Assembly: GCA_021828285.1 (NCBI GenBank)
Contig: JAKASG010000025.1
Location: 1-38,484 of the forward strand
Direction of reading: 5' to 3'
Length of the DNA: 38,484 bases
DNA from: Acidobacteriota bacterium
Lineage (GTDB): Bacteria > Acidobacteriota > Terriglobia > UBA7540
Positions 24,052 to 32,212 of the stretch are shown piece by piece; position 1 is the stretch's first letter; each line of letters begins with the position of its first letter. The position numbers were made by a program, and so were the translations under genes. Below the pieces are notes generated by a model. The model ran no database searches. It was not told where the DNA came from and saw only the letters and a program-made list of their open reading frames with translations.

Positions 24052-27000
24052 ATGACAAAACGTAATTGGGCAAAAGCCGCAGTCTGTTCGTTATCATTTG
24101 TCGCAGGCCTCCTGATATTGATGGTCGGCGCTCCGAAGAGCGCCTCGGCGGCAGAGCAAACAAAGCAGGAACGTCCTTTCAAAAATCTTAAATTTCGGAA
24201 TCTTGGCCCGGCGGTTGCCGGTGGCCGGGTGACTTCGGTCGTCGGAATCCCGGGAAATCCGGATATTTATTACGTCGGCGCGGCGGGCGGAGGCGTTTTC
24301 AAGTCCGTTGACGGCGGACACACGTGGAAGCAGGTTTTTGGGAAAGAGCCCACGTCTTCGATCGGGGCGATTGCGCTTGACCCGGAAAATCCGCAGGCCG
24401 TTTGGGTGGGCACGGGCGAGGCGAATATTCGCAACGACTTGATTGACGGCCGCGGCGTTTTCATGTCGCCCGATGGCGGGCAGAGCTGGAAGTTCATGGG
24501 CCTGGGCGACGCGGGCCAGATTTCGAGCGTGATTGTGGATCCGTCGAATTCGAACATCGTTTACGTCGGCGTTGTCGGCCACGCCTGGGGACCGAACACC
24601 GAGCGCGGCGTCTTCAAAACGACCGACGGCGGCAAGACATGGAAAAAAGTTCTTTACGTGGACGATACGACGGGCGTGGCCAGCCTCGTAATGTCGCCGG
24701 GCAATCCGAACGTGCTTTTTGCCGCGATGTGGCGGCTGCGGCGCTATCCCTGGAACATGGTGGATGGCGGCTCGACGAGCGCCATTTATCGCACGACGGA
24801 CGGCGGCGAGACGTGGAAGAAGCTCACGGAAGACATGCCGAAGGGGCCGCTCGGACGCATCGCGCTCGCCATCGCGCCCTCAAACCCGCAGCACATCTAC
24901 GCGCTCATTGAAGCGAAGACCGGCATGCTCTGGCAATCCCTCGATATGGGCGACCACTGGACCATGGTCAATGGCAGCCACGCGCTCGACGTTCGAGGCT
25001 TTTACTTTTCGAAGCTCGCCGTCTCGCCGGTGGATGAAAACAAGCTTTACTTCCTCTCGTTTCAGCTTTTGGAGTCTTCGAACGGCGGCCGGACGTTTCA
25101 CGTGATAGACCGCTCCGTTCACGTGGACCATCACGCGATCTGGATTGACCCGAAAGATCCCAATCGCATCATTCAAGGCAACGATGGCGGAGCTTATTTG
25201 ACGCTCGACGGCGGCGCGCACTGGACTTTCCTGGACACCATGACGCTCGAGCAGTTTTACTCGGTCGCCGCCGGCTCCGGCTATCCTTACCTTCTCTGCG
25301 GCGGTTTGCAGGATAACAACGCCTGGTGCGGGCCTTCGAGCGACCTCGCGCGCGGCGCCGTGACCGGCGCGTCGTGGTTTATCGTTGCGGGCGGTGACGG
25401 CCAATACGCCGTTCCCGCGCCGAGCAATTCCAAAATCATCTATGCCGACGCGCAGAACGCCTACATCATGCGCCTCAACCTTCGGAACCATGTTTCCCAT
25501 TTCATTCGGCCTTATCTCGAAGACGTCGAGGAAATGAAAACGGCGAATCTGAAATATCGCTTCAACTGGACTGCGCCGATTGCCGTGTCGCCCGACGACG
25601 CGAACGAAGTCTATCTGGGAGGGAACGTCTTATTCAAATCCATGGACGGAGGCCGCCACTGGACTCCCATCAGCCCCGACCTGACTCGCAATGACAAGTC
25701 CAAGCAGGAGGTGCCGGGCGGCCCCGTGTTCCACGATATCAGCGGCGCGGAAACCTACGACACGATTCTCTCGATCACGGTCGCTCCCACCAATCCCAAA
25801 GTCATTTGGGTGGGAACGGACGACGGGCTTGTCCAGGTGACCCGCGACGGCGGCGCGACGTGGACGAACGTTGCGGGAAACATCCCCGGAGCGCCCGAGT
25901 GGGCGATGATTTCGCAGATCGGCGTCTCGCCTTTTGACGCGGGCGCCGCTTATGTCGCCTATGACGCGCACAAGCTCGACAACCGCCATCCTTACGTCTA
26001 TAAAACGACGGACTACGGCAAGACGTGGACGGAAATCATCAAAGGGCTGCCGGATGACGATCCGGTTCACGTCGTGCGGGAAGACCCGAACCAGCGAGGT
26101 TTTCTGGTTCTCGGAAACGATACGGGACTCTTCTATTCATCGGACGCCGGAGCGAACTGGCATCCGCTGAAACTGAATTTTCCGACCGTGCCTGTCTATG
26201 ACTTAACCTTCGTCAAGGCGCATCACGATTTGGTCGTCGCCACGCACGGCCGCGGAATCTTCGTCCTCGATGACATGCGGCCTGTTGAAGAAATGACGCG
26301 GCAAATCGAGGCGAGCGCCTTCCACGTCTTCACGCCCGCTCCCGGGACGTTGTTCCATCGCTGGGCCGGCGAGCGCGGTTATTACGGCCGTCTCGGCTAC
26401 CATGCGCCGAACGCTCCTGAAGGCGTCGTCATTGATTATTATCTCAAGTCCGCGATCAAAGGGCCGGGTGGCCACGGGCCGGGAGCGGCAGCCGGCGGAA
26501 TGGCGGGAGGACCGCACCACGGACCCGTGAAGATCGTCGTCACCGATTCCAACGGCAACCCCGTCGCCACGCGTTACGGAGCGGGCAAGGCGGGCGTGAA
26601 CCGCTATGTTTGGGACATGCGCTACGACGGGCCGGAGCATCTTCGCATCGGCCCTCCGATCCCGCACAGCCCGTATTCCTACAATTTCAACCGGGGTCCG
26701 GCAGTGGTTCCTGGCGCTTATCACGTCGCCGTGACTGCGGGCGGACAGACGGAGACCGCTGCTGCCACGGTCGTGCCTGATCCTTCGATGCACGCGACGC
26801 CCGCGGGCTTCCGCGCGCAAACCGCCTCAGGTCTCGAAGGCCGCGCGATGGAAGACGCCTTGATTGAGATGCTCAATCGCCTTCAGGGCATGCAAACCTC
26901 GATCGCGGCGTTCAAGACGGAAGTTGGCGGCAGCAAGAACTCGAAGGAAAAGGCGAAGTACGCGGCTCTGCTCAAGCAGGCCTCGACGCTCCAGGGCAAA

Positions 27001-27339
27001 ATCACGAAGCTCAAGGGCAGCGTTTACAACCCAAAGGTGCAGCGCAACGCGCCGGAAGACGATGTGCATTATATTTCGGATTTCTACGGTGAATTGCGGA
27101 GCGCCTCCTACCTTGCATTCATTTCCGGTTACGGCCAGCCGCCGAATGCTTTGGCCCGGCATAACATCGAAAAGCTGCGCGCCGAGCTTGCCGGTTACCT
27201 TGACCAATACAACGCGTTCGTCAAGTCGGAGGTTGTTCCGTACAACAAGATGGCCTATAAAGATGGCGCGCCCACGCTCTTTGCGGGATCGCCGATTGAG
27301 GTCGAAGCAGTCTCCGGCGTTGCGGAAGCAAAGAAGTAG
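24052..27339 (+). CDS. secreted Asp-box beta-propeller protein (VPS10/sortilin-like)
   Basis: 1095 residues with a signal peptide (KRNWAKAAVCSLSFVAGLLILM, cleavage after about SASA). Eleven Asp-box-like motifs are visible, for example SVDGGHTW, SPDGGQSW, TTDGGKTW, TTDGGETW, TLDGGAHW, SMDGGRHW, TRDGGATW, TTDYGKTW and SSDAGANW, between about residues 80 and 710. This implies large beta-propellers like those of VPS10/sortilin and xyloglucanases. A Gly/His-rich stretch follows near 805-825, then a beta-rich domain and a helical, coiled-coil-like C-terminus from about 920. Such proteins are common and expanded in Acidobacteria; most are called 'glycosyl hydrolase' without proof. ATG 24052 is chosen because GGGGAGA lies just upstream; ATG 24022 is possible. 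It follows FAH by about 150 bases, a gap without a convincing promoter. Confidence 0.8.
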   Translation: MTKRNWAKAAVCSLSFVAGLLILMVGAPKSASAAEQTKQERPFKNLKFRNLGPAVAGGRVTSVVGIPGNPDIYYVGAAGGGVFKSVDGGHTWKQVFGKEPTSSIGAIALDPENPQAVWVGTGEANIRNDLIDGRGVFMSPDGGQSWKFMGLGDAGQISSVIVDPSNSNIVYVGVVGHAWGPNTERGVFKTTDGGKTWKKVLYVDDTTGVASLVMSPGNPNVLFAAMWRLRRYPWNMVDGGSTSAIYRTTDGGETWKKLTEDMPKGPLGRIALAIAPSNPQHIYALIEAKTGMLWQSLDMGDHWTMVNGSHALDVRGFYFSKLAVSPVDENKLYFLSFQLLESSNGGRTFHVIDRSVHVDHHAIWIDPKDPNRIIQGNDGGAYLTLDGGAHWTFLDTMTLEQFYSVAAGSGYPYLLCGGLQDNNAWCGPSSDLARGAVTGASWFIVAGGDGQYAVPAPSNSKIIYADAQNAYIMRLNLRNHVSHFIRPYLEDVEEMKTANLKYRFNWTAPIAVSPDDANEVYLGGNVLFKSMDGGRHWTPISPDLTRNDKSKQEVPGGPVFHDISGAETYDTILSITVAPTNPKVIWVGTDDGLVQVTRDGGATWTNVAGNIPGAPEWAMISQIGVSPFDAGAAYVAYDAHKLDNRHPYVYKTTDYGKTWTEIIKGLPDDDPVHVVREDPNQRGFLVLGNDTGLFYSSDAGANWHPLKLNFPTVPVYDLTFVKAHHDLVVATHGRGIFVLDDMRPVEEMTRQIEASAFHVFTPAPGTLFHRWAGERGYYGRLGYHAPNAPEGVVIDYYLKSAIKGPGGHGPGAAAGGMAGGPHHGPVKIVVTDSNGNPVATRYGAGKAGVNRYVWDMRYDGPEHLRIGPPIPHSPYSYNFNRGPAVVPGAYHVAVTAGGQTETAAATVVPDPSMHATPAGFRAQTASGLEGRAMEDALIEMLNRLQGMQTSIAAFKTEVGGSKNSKEKAKYAALLKQASTLQGKITKLKGSVYNPKVQRNAPEDDVHYISDFYGELRSASYLAFISGYGQPPNALARHNIEKLRAELAGYLDQYNAFVKSEVVPYNKMAYKDGAPTLFAGSPIEVEAVSGVAEAKK

Positions 27340-27360
27340 ATTCGGAGGCCGTTCGCTGAA

Positions 27361-27386
27361 CAAGGCGGAAGAGAGATTCCGCCTTG
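27361..27386. terminator. bidirectional terminator-like hairpin
   Basis: A perfect ten-base stem, CAAGGCGGAA (27361-27370) and TTCCGCCTTG (27377-27386), with the loop GAGAGA. It sits in the 66-base gap between two convergent genes. There is no immediate T-tract; CTCCTTTTG follows a few bases later on the plus strand. Position and stem argue for a shared terminator. Confidence 0.65.
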
Positions 27387-27405
27387 CGCAGCTCCTTTTG
27401 AAGCG

Positions 27406-28110
27406 TCAGTCGAGCAGATTGTGAAGCTCGGCGAGGGCCTTGCAGTCGCCGCAATCCGCGCGGCCCAGGGGTGGCCGGTCCGATTCGAGGATTTTCTTTG
27501 CGCGCTGCAACAACGTGGGAACGAGCATCGGCTTGACCTCAACCGGCAAAATGCGCGCGCTGAAATCCAGGCGAAATCCCTCTGAAGTCACATTCGCGTC
27601 CTTATCCGTCGCTTCGCCCGTTACCGGCTCCGTATAGACCAGGGCGAGCTGCGAGACGGGGCTGAATAAGGTGCGCTCGCCGATGTGAGCGTAAGCGTTC
27701 AACTGCGCCTCGTACATCGGGAAGAGTTCGTCCTGATGGCCGGTGAATTTCGCGGTTTTGTAATCAATAATCGTGAAGGATTTGTCGAACATCTCGAAAA
27801 CAGCGTCCGGCGTGCCGCGCAACACGATGGATGTTGCTTCATCAACGACAGTGAACTTTTTGAAGTGCGGGGGAATGACAGTCCGCTTGATTTGCCCGAG
27901 TCTCGCGAGCCATTCGGGCACGGCCCCGTGCCTTTCGAACCAGCCGTTGACCAGCCTTTTCCCGTAACTATCGAGCGTGCTGAAAATTCCCGGGAAGATC
28001 TGATAGGGCAATTGCTCCGATTTCATCGCGACCCAAAAACACTTCGCGCAGAAATCGGGCATAGCAAGCTGCCCCAGCGTTTTTGCGGATATCACGTCGG
28101 GCTCGCGCAA
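27406..28110 (-). CDS. Cas4/RecB-like PD-(D/E)XK nuclease
   Basis: 234 residues. The PD-(D/E)XK core is seen in LRGTPDAVFEMF (Asp, near residue 102) and FTIIDYKTAKF (DxK, near 116-118), followed by the Q/Y-rich helix YEAQLNAYAH near 133. Paired cysteines flank the core: CAKCFW at residues 21-24 and CGDC at 220-223, which could hold an Fe-S cluster or zinc, as in Cas4 and AddB-type nucleases. No helicase or CRISPR gene is adjacent. The frame is open much further upstream but there overlaps the oxidoreductase gene. TTG 28110 is chosen because AAGGA lies exactly seven bases upstream. It is the last gene of the sugar-oxidoreductase run, 19 bases after the preceding stop. Function unknown beyond fold. 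Confidence 0.72.
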   Translation of the reverse strand: MREPDVISAKTLGQLAMPDFCAKCFWVAMKSEQLPYQIFPGIFSTLDSYGKRLVNGWFERHGAVPEWLARLGQIKRTVIPPHFKKFTVVDEATSIVLRGTPDAVFEMFDKSFTIIDYKTAKFTGHQDELFPMYEAQLNAYAHIGERTLFSPVSQLALVYTEPVTGEATDKDANVTSEGFRLDFSARILPVEVKPMLVPTLLQRAKKILESDRPPLGRADCGDCKALAELHNLLD

Positions 28111-28117
28111 TTTCGCA

Positions 28118-28122
28118 TCCTT
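28118..28122 (-). promoter_or_regulatory. Shine-Dalgarno site deciding a TTG start (nuclease)
   Basis: AAGGA on the minus strand, seven bases before TTG 28110. The next in-frame alternative, GTG at 28095, has no comparable site. Confidence 0.5.
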
Positions 28123-28129
28123 CCGCGCT

Positions 28130-29227
28130 TCAAGAGTTCGGCTGCGGGCTGAGCCATCCGCTGACCGGATTTCGGCCGGGATGCTTCGGCTTGTAGGGCC
28201 ACGAAATTTTTTTGCCGGAGCCGGCTGATTCGTAGGCGGCGTAGATGATTTCAAGCGTCGTGCGGCCGTCCTCGCCTGTTTCGACCGGGGATTCGAGATC
28301 CAAAAGGCAGCGGATGAAGTGCCGCATTTCGTGCGGAAAGCCGTAATTATGCGCTTCCTCCGCAATCGTGAACGTCCATCCTTTGCTTCCGCCGGCTTTT
28401 TCGACCGCGTAGCCGTAACCTTTCGTGCTGTAGGTTTCCATCGAGTTCCCGCGCATGAGATCGCACAGAATGACCCCTTCGGTCCCGTAAAGCTCGATGC
28501 GGTCATCCATGCCGCCCTGCCTTGCCCAACTGTCTTCGATGACGGCAATGCCTCCGCCCTCAAATTCAAGAATCAGGACGGAATTGTCTTCACCTTTGGT
28601 GCGGCCGGTGTGGAGCACCCGCTGGCAGTGCGCGACGATGCTTTTCGCTTTCGGTTTGCCGAACATCCAGCGCGCCCATTCGATGCCGTGACAGCCCATA
28701 TCCATGATGGCGCCGCCGCCGGAACGCTCCACGTCATAAAACCAATCGGAGTGCGGCCCTGAATGTTTTTCTCCCTGCTTGACCATGTAAAGCTTTCCGA
28801 TGGCTCCTTCCTCGACGAGCGTCTTCGCACGGACATACTTCGGGGAGAAGCAAAGAGTCTCGGCGTAAAGCAGCTTGACTTTGTGTTTTCGGGCGGCTTT
28901 GACCATCGCGTCGGCGTCTTCGAGGGTGCGAGCGAGCGGCTTCTCGATGATGATGTGCTTTCCCGCCTCGGCGGCCGCGACGGCCACAGCGCGGTGCAGA
29001 TCGTTCGGAATGCCGATCACCACGGCATCCACGTCCTTGCGGGCGAGGAGCTTTCGGTAGTCGGTCAATGCCAGCGGGATTTTCCACTTTGCCGCGAACG
29101 CATCGGCGTGCGCTTTGTTCGGCGAGCACACTGCGACGACTGCGGCTTCCGGAACCTCTCCGAGCGCTTCAGCGTGGATGCTTGAAGAAAAAGCCGATCC
29201 GATGATTCCCAGACGAATTTGCTCCAT
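28130..29227 (-). CDS. Gfo/Idh/MocA family oxidoreductase (cytoplasmic)
   Basis: 365 residues. The N-terminal Rossmann fold has LGIIGSAFSSSIHAEAL (GxxGxxx) near residue 6. The family's EKPLA motif (IIIEKPLARTLEDA) lies near 97-100 and carries the catalytic-site lysine. The C-domain has GGGAIMDMGCHGIEWARWMFG near 172-192 with the conserved Asp and His. These enzymes oxidise or epimerise sugars, inositols or sugar acids with NAD(P). No signal peptide. ATG 29227 is chosen over the TTG at 29230 because AGGAGG (29233-29238) sits five bases before it. The gene lies 33 bases downstream of the Tat-exported homologue. Substrate not predictable; the operon suggests 3-keto-sugar or related chemistry. 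Confidence 0.92.
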   Translation of the reverse strand: MEQIRLGIIGSAFSSSIHAEALGEVPEAAVVAVCSPNKAHADAFAAKWKIPLALTDYRKLLARKDVDAVVIGIPNDLHRAVAVAAAEAGKHIIIEKPLARTLEDADAMVKAARKHKVKLLYAETLCFSPKYVRAKTLVEEGAIGKLYMVKQGEKHSGPHSDWFYDVERSGGGAIMDMGCHGIEWARWMFGKPKAKSIVAHCQRVLHTGRTKGEDNSVLILEFEGGGIAVIEDSWARQGGMDDRIELYGTEGVILCDLMRGNSMETYSTKGYGYAVEKAGGSKGWTFTIAEEAHNYGFPHEMRHFIRCLLDLESPVETGEDGRTTLEIIYAAYESAGSGKKISWPYKPKHPGRNPVSGWLSPQPNS

Positions 29228-29260
29228 CAATTCCTCCTGTTCAGATGGGTGAAGGCTTGC

Positions 29261-30703
29261 TCAGACAACCTCCGGCACGACGAAGGGCGGGCGATAGCCG
29301 CGGTCTCCGTCGCGCAGCAGCAGGCTGGCTTCGTCGTCGCCAATCACTTCTTCCGTCACGGGGTCGAAGTGCAGCGTCCGGCCGACGCGATAGGAAGCGT
29401 TCGCCAGATGGACGAGACCGGCGGAGATGTAACCTTCTTCGATCGGCGCGTTCAATTCATCACTGCGGCGGCTGCGCACGCAGTCAATGAAATTGGCGAA
29501 GTGGTTTCCGCCCGCGTGTTCGGTCGGCCCCGGCTCCTGTTCTTCGCCCATGTAAGTCCGGTAAATGTCATCGTCTTCATCTCCCATCGCCATCAATCCC
29601 TTTGAGCCGTAGAAGATGTCGCCAACGGTGCTGGGGGAACCCGAAGGCGGTAGAAACGTGGCAACGGAGACCTGGCGCGGCGGATGCTTCGGGAGCGGCG
29701 TTCCCATCAGCGGCGTTCCGATTCCCGCTTCGTGGTTCGTGATCCAATGGCGCACTTCGAATTCGAGCATTTTGGGCTTGGCGTTCGGAATGTAATACTC
29801 GTATACGCAGTTGAGAGTGTTGGGTGTTTGCTGATCGTCATCGAACATGAAGTGCCCGCCCATCGCCGAGACCTTGTTGGGAAATTTCAATCCCAATCCC
29901 CAGCGCGCGGCGTCAACCTGATGAATCCCCTGGTTGCCCAGGTCGCCGTTGCCATACCACCAGAACCAATGCCAATTGTAAAGAAACCGGTTTTTGGTGA
30001 AGACGTGTTCAGGCGCCGGCCCTTGCCACAGATTGTAGTCGAGCCCTGGCGGCACTGGGCTCGGCGGCGCATGGCCGATGGTGTTCCGCCACTTGAAGCA
30101 CAATCCGCGCGCCAGATAAACCTCGCCGAGAAATCCTTCATGAAGCTTCTGCATTGCATGCCGGATGGCGACCGACGACCGGATTTGCGTGCCGTGCTGG
30201 ACAATTCGATCGTACCGTTTCGACGCTCGAACCAGCTGACGGCCTTCCCAAAGGTTGTGCGAGCAGGGCTTTTCGACGTAAGCGTCCTTGCCCGCCTGGC
30301 AGGCCCAGATGCCCATCAGCGAATGCCAGTGATTCGGCGTGGCGATGGAAACCGCGTCAATCGTCTTGTCGTCGAGGAGCTTTCGCACGTCGCCATACGC
30401 TTTGGGTTTTGGCAGGCCCATTTTTTCGACGTCCCCGAGCCTCTGGTTCAGAATCGGTTCGTCCACGTCGCAAAGCGCCGCGATCTCGACGTTCTTCAAC
30501 ACGCCGAAATGGCGGATGTGATCGTACCCGCGGTCGTGCAGGCCGATAATCCCCACGCGCACGCGGTCGTTCGCGCCGAGCACATGGGGCGGCATGATTT
30601 CTGCCGAGCCATTGCCGAGCGCTGTGAACGCTGCGGCCGCTCCCGCGCCGGCTTTCAGGAAATCGCGCCGGTTGATCCGTGATTTTTTGGATTGATTGCT
30701 CAT
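29261..30703 (-). CDS. Tat-exported Gfo/Idh/MocA family oxidoreductase
   Basis: 480 residues. The N-terminus has a twin-arginine signal: NRRDFLKAGAGAAAAFTALG, with cleavage likely near residue 35. The mature protein has a Rossmann fold (VRVGIIGLHDRGYDHIRHF), YVEKPCSHNLWEG (the family's EKP motif) near 143, and a long C-domain with WHWFWWYGNGDLGNQGIHQVDAARWGLG, including the catalytic-site Asp/His pair. Export by Tat implies the cofactor is bound before transport. Homologues are abundant in Acidobacteria, Planctomycetes and Bacteroidetes; roles proposed include periplasmic oxidation of glycosides. GGAAAGGGAAA precedes the ATG. It lies 39 bases downstream of the DUF6807 gene. Confidence 0.93.
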   Translation of the reverse strand: MSNQSKKSRINRRDFLKAGAGAAAAFTALGNGSAEIMPPHVLGANDRVRVGIIGLHDRGYDHIRHFGVLKNVEIAALCDVDEPILNQRLGDVEKMGLPKPKAYGDVRKLLDDKTIDAVSIATPNHWHSLMGIWACQAGKDAYVEKPCSHNLWEGRQLVRASKRYDRIVQHGTQIRSSVAIRHAMQKLHEGFLGEVYLARGLCFKWRNTIGHAPPSPVPPGLDYNLWQGPAPEHVFTKNRFLYNWHWFWWYGNGDLGNQGIHQVDAARWGLGLKFPNKVSAMGGHFMFDDDQQTPNTLNCVYEYYIPNAKPKMLEFEVRHWITNHEAGIGTPLMGTPLPKHPPRQVSVATFLPPSGSPSTVGDIFYGSKGLMAMGDEDDDIYRTYMGEEQEPGPTEHAGGNHFANFIDCVRSRRSDELNAPIEEGYISAGLVHLANASYRVGRTLHFDPVTEEVIGDDEASLLLRDGDRGYRPPFVVPEVV

Positions 30704-30742
30704 AAGTTTCCCTTTCCTTTTATATGAAAGTAAGTTGATGAC

Positions 30743-31894
30743 TCACCGTCCTCGCGGTGATGCCGCCTCTGCCTTCGACGAAGATACGGACTGTTCCCCC
30801 GCGTACTCTCGCCAGGCTTGTGCGACATGAGCCTGGCGATAATTGCCTTCATGGATGAAGACGCGATAGCGAAAGGTCAGCGACTTGCCCTGGCGAACCG
30901 TCCAGCTCCCATCGAGCGCAGGGTCGCGTGTAAATTCTCGAATGCCGAAAGGATTCGCTGCAAACAGGCCGTAACCACGTGCGTGCCAGTAAGTCGGATG
31001 GCGGAAGTTCCGCGGGCTGTCGAAAATAGCAACGCCCAGGCGCTCACCGCCGATTTCTCCGTCATAGTCAACCCAGTCGGCTCGCTTACCCCAAACCTGG
31101 CTTTCGCCTTCCGCGCCGTTTGAATTTACGATGGTTCCCGGCGGCGAATTGAGTTCCGGCGCAAGCCGCAGCTCGAACATGCCTTCTTTGGTATCGCCGA
31201 ACGTGAGAGGCGCGCCCTGATTGGCCGTAAGAGTGAATTTGCAATCTATGATTCGAGTGCTCCGGCTCGCTCGAAATGCATAAGCCTGAGTTTCCTGGCC
31301 GATGGGCCTGCCGCTGGGCGCGTCGAGATTGAAAAGCGCCTCGATAAAGCCCGCGTGCGGCCCGCTGCGCATCTTTTCGATTTTTACCTTCACTGTCCGG
31401 CCGAAAACCCGATCGTCGCTCCAGTGCGGATAAATCGCTTCGCCCCAGAAATCAATTCCGTTGATGTCGCCAAAACCGAAATCCATCGGCCGCTGGTGCG
31501 GCTCGAGGTCTGAATCGTGCCGGTGGCCTGGAGGAACCGTGTTGCCGATGGGAAAGCCGCGAGTGATGATCGTTCCCCGGGCGGACCGCAAGGGCATGAG
31601 ATAAGGTTTTGCTTCGGCCGAATCGAAGTAATAGACAGTGAACGGCTTCCCGCCGATCGCAACGGCGATGTGCGTTCCAGTGCGCTCGAGCACAACCGGC
31701 TCGCTTCGGTTCGCCATTCGAGCCTGGCGGGCGCTGGGTTTTCCGGTGGAGGGCGGCCGCGCCTCGATCACCGCGGTGAGGTTCACGGCCACTGCCAGCA
31801 ATGCAAAAACGCTTGCCACGCGAATCGCGCTTGCCGGCCTCAGCTCGGAAATGAATGTCACAAAGCCTGCCCGTTTGAAAGTAGGGTTTGTCAT
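30743..31894 (-). CDS. DUF6807 family protein (often called 'PmoA')
   Basis: 383 residues with a hydrophobic N-terminal segment (ASAIRVASVFALLAVAVNLTAVI, about 22-44) that is a signal peptide or anchor. The rest is beta-rich with many family-typical stretches: KPFTVYYFD, PYLMPLRSARGTIITRGFPIG, HRHDSDLEPHQRPMDFGFGDINGIDFWGE and the late THWHARGYGLFAANPFG-like region near 320. Database names for this family mention methane oxygenase PmoA; this is a misnomer, as the three-subunit membrane monooxygenase is unrelated in sequence. DUF6807 genes commonly lie beside Gfo/Idh/MocA genes, as here, and the partner operon suggests carbohydrate handling. ATG 31894 is kept; no strong Shine-Dalgarno. It is the first gene of the operon. 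Confidence 0.8.
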   Translation of the reverse strand: MTNPTFKRAGFVTFISELRPASAIRVASVFALLAVAVNLTAVIEARPPSTGKPSARQARMANRSEPVVLERTGTHIAVAIGGKPFTVYYFDSAEAKPYLMPLRSARGTIITRGFPIGNTVPPGHRHDSDLEPHQRPMDFGFGDINGIDFWGEAIYPHWSDDRVFGRTVKVKIEKMRSGPHAGFIEALFNLDAPSGRPIGQETQAYAFRASRSTRIIDCKFTLTANQGAPLTFGDTKEGMFELRLAPELNSPPGTIVNSNGAEGESQVWGKRADWVDYDGEIGGERLGVAIFDSPRNFRHPTYWHARGYGLFAANPFGIREFTRDPALDGSWTVRQGKSLTFRYRVFIHEGNYRQAHVAQAWREYAGEQSVSSSKAEAASPRGR

Positions 31895-31921
31895 CGGACG
31901 CCCATTTCACCACCAACGCGG

Positions 31922-31927
31922 TTTATA
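31922..31927 (-). promoter_or_regulatory. possible -10 box for the DUF6807 operon
   Basis: TATAAA on the minus strand, 28 bases before the ATG. No convincing -35 is seen at 16-18 bases, so an activator or another sigma factor may be needed, or it is chance. Confidence 0.25.
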
Positions 31928-31963
31928 CGCAAGGTCATAAACAGAGAATTGTGCTTGAAACGC

Positions 31964-31993
31964 TTGCTCCGCGAGGGCTGCTCCATTTAGTAT
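31964..31993 (+). promoter_or_regulatory. candidate promoter for the leader and gene at 32213
   Basis: TTGCTC (31964-31969), an 18-base spacer and TAGTAT (31988-31993). The expected start near 32000 lies just before the strong hairpin at 32010. Confidence 0.4.
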
Positions 31994-31999
31994 TAAATT

Positions 32000-32212
32000 C
32001 TATGGAGGAGGAAGTGGGCGTTCAACGCCGGGTCGAACGACCCACTTCCCAGGTAGTCACAGAGTTGGATTACTCATTTAGACGCAGCCGGGCGGCGCGA
32101 GGTTGCAGGCGCCTGCCCTTTAGGATGAAGAAAACTTTCATCCGCGAAAGTTGGAGGCCGCGAGCGGCTGAGAGTTATGCGCGCGGCTGCGAAGGTCAAT
32201 GGAGGTATCACG
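32000..32212 (+). ncRNA. candidate structured leader RNA
   Basis: This 213-base gene-free stretch contains three structures. The first is a long hairpin, GGAAGTGGG-CGTTC (32010-32023) with GAACG-A-CCCACTTCC (32035-32049). The second is a perfect palindrome, GCAGGCGCCTGC (32105-32116). The third is a hairpin, GGATGAAG (32123-32130) with CTTTCATCC (32135-32143). A clear GGAGG (32201-32205) ends the region before the ATG at 32213. The layout suits a regulated 5' leader or a small RNA. I do not recognise a known riboswitch; the glmS ribozyme core is not evident. Confidence 0.35.

Noticed and set aside
27406-28110. CRISPR-associated Cas4
   Set aside because: The nuclease core and cysteines are Cas4-like, but there is no CRISPR array or other cas gene in the window.
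30743-31894. Methane monooxygenase subunit PmoA
   Set aside because: The database name of DUF6807 is misleading; there are no pmoB/pmoC genes and no multi-helix membrane topology.
28130-31894. Inositol catabolism (iol) operon
   Set aside because: Gfo/Idh/MocA alone does not indicate inositol; no iolC, iolD, iolE or iolG-type neighbours are present.
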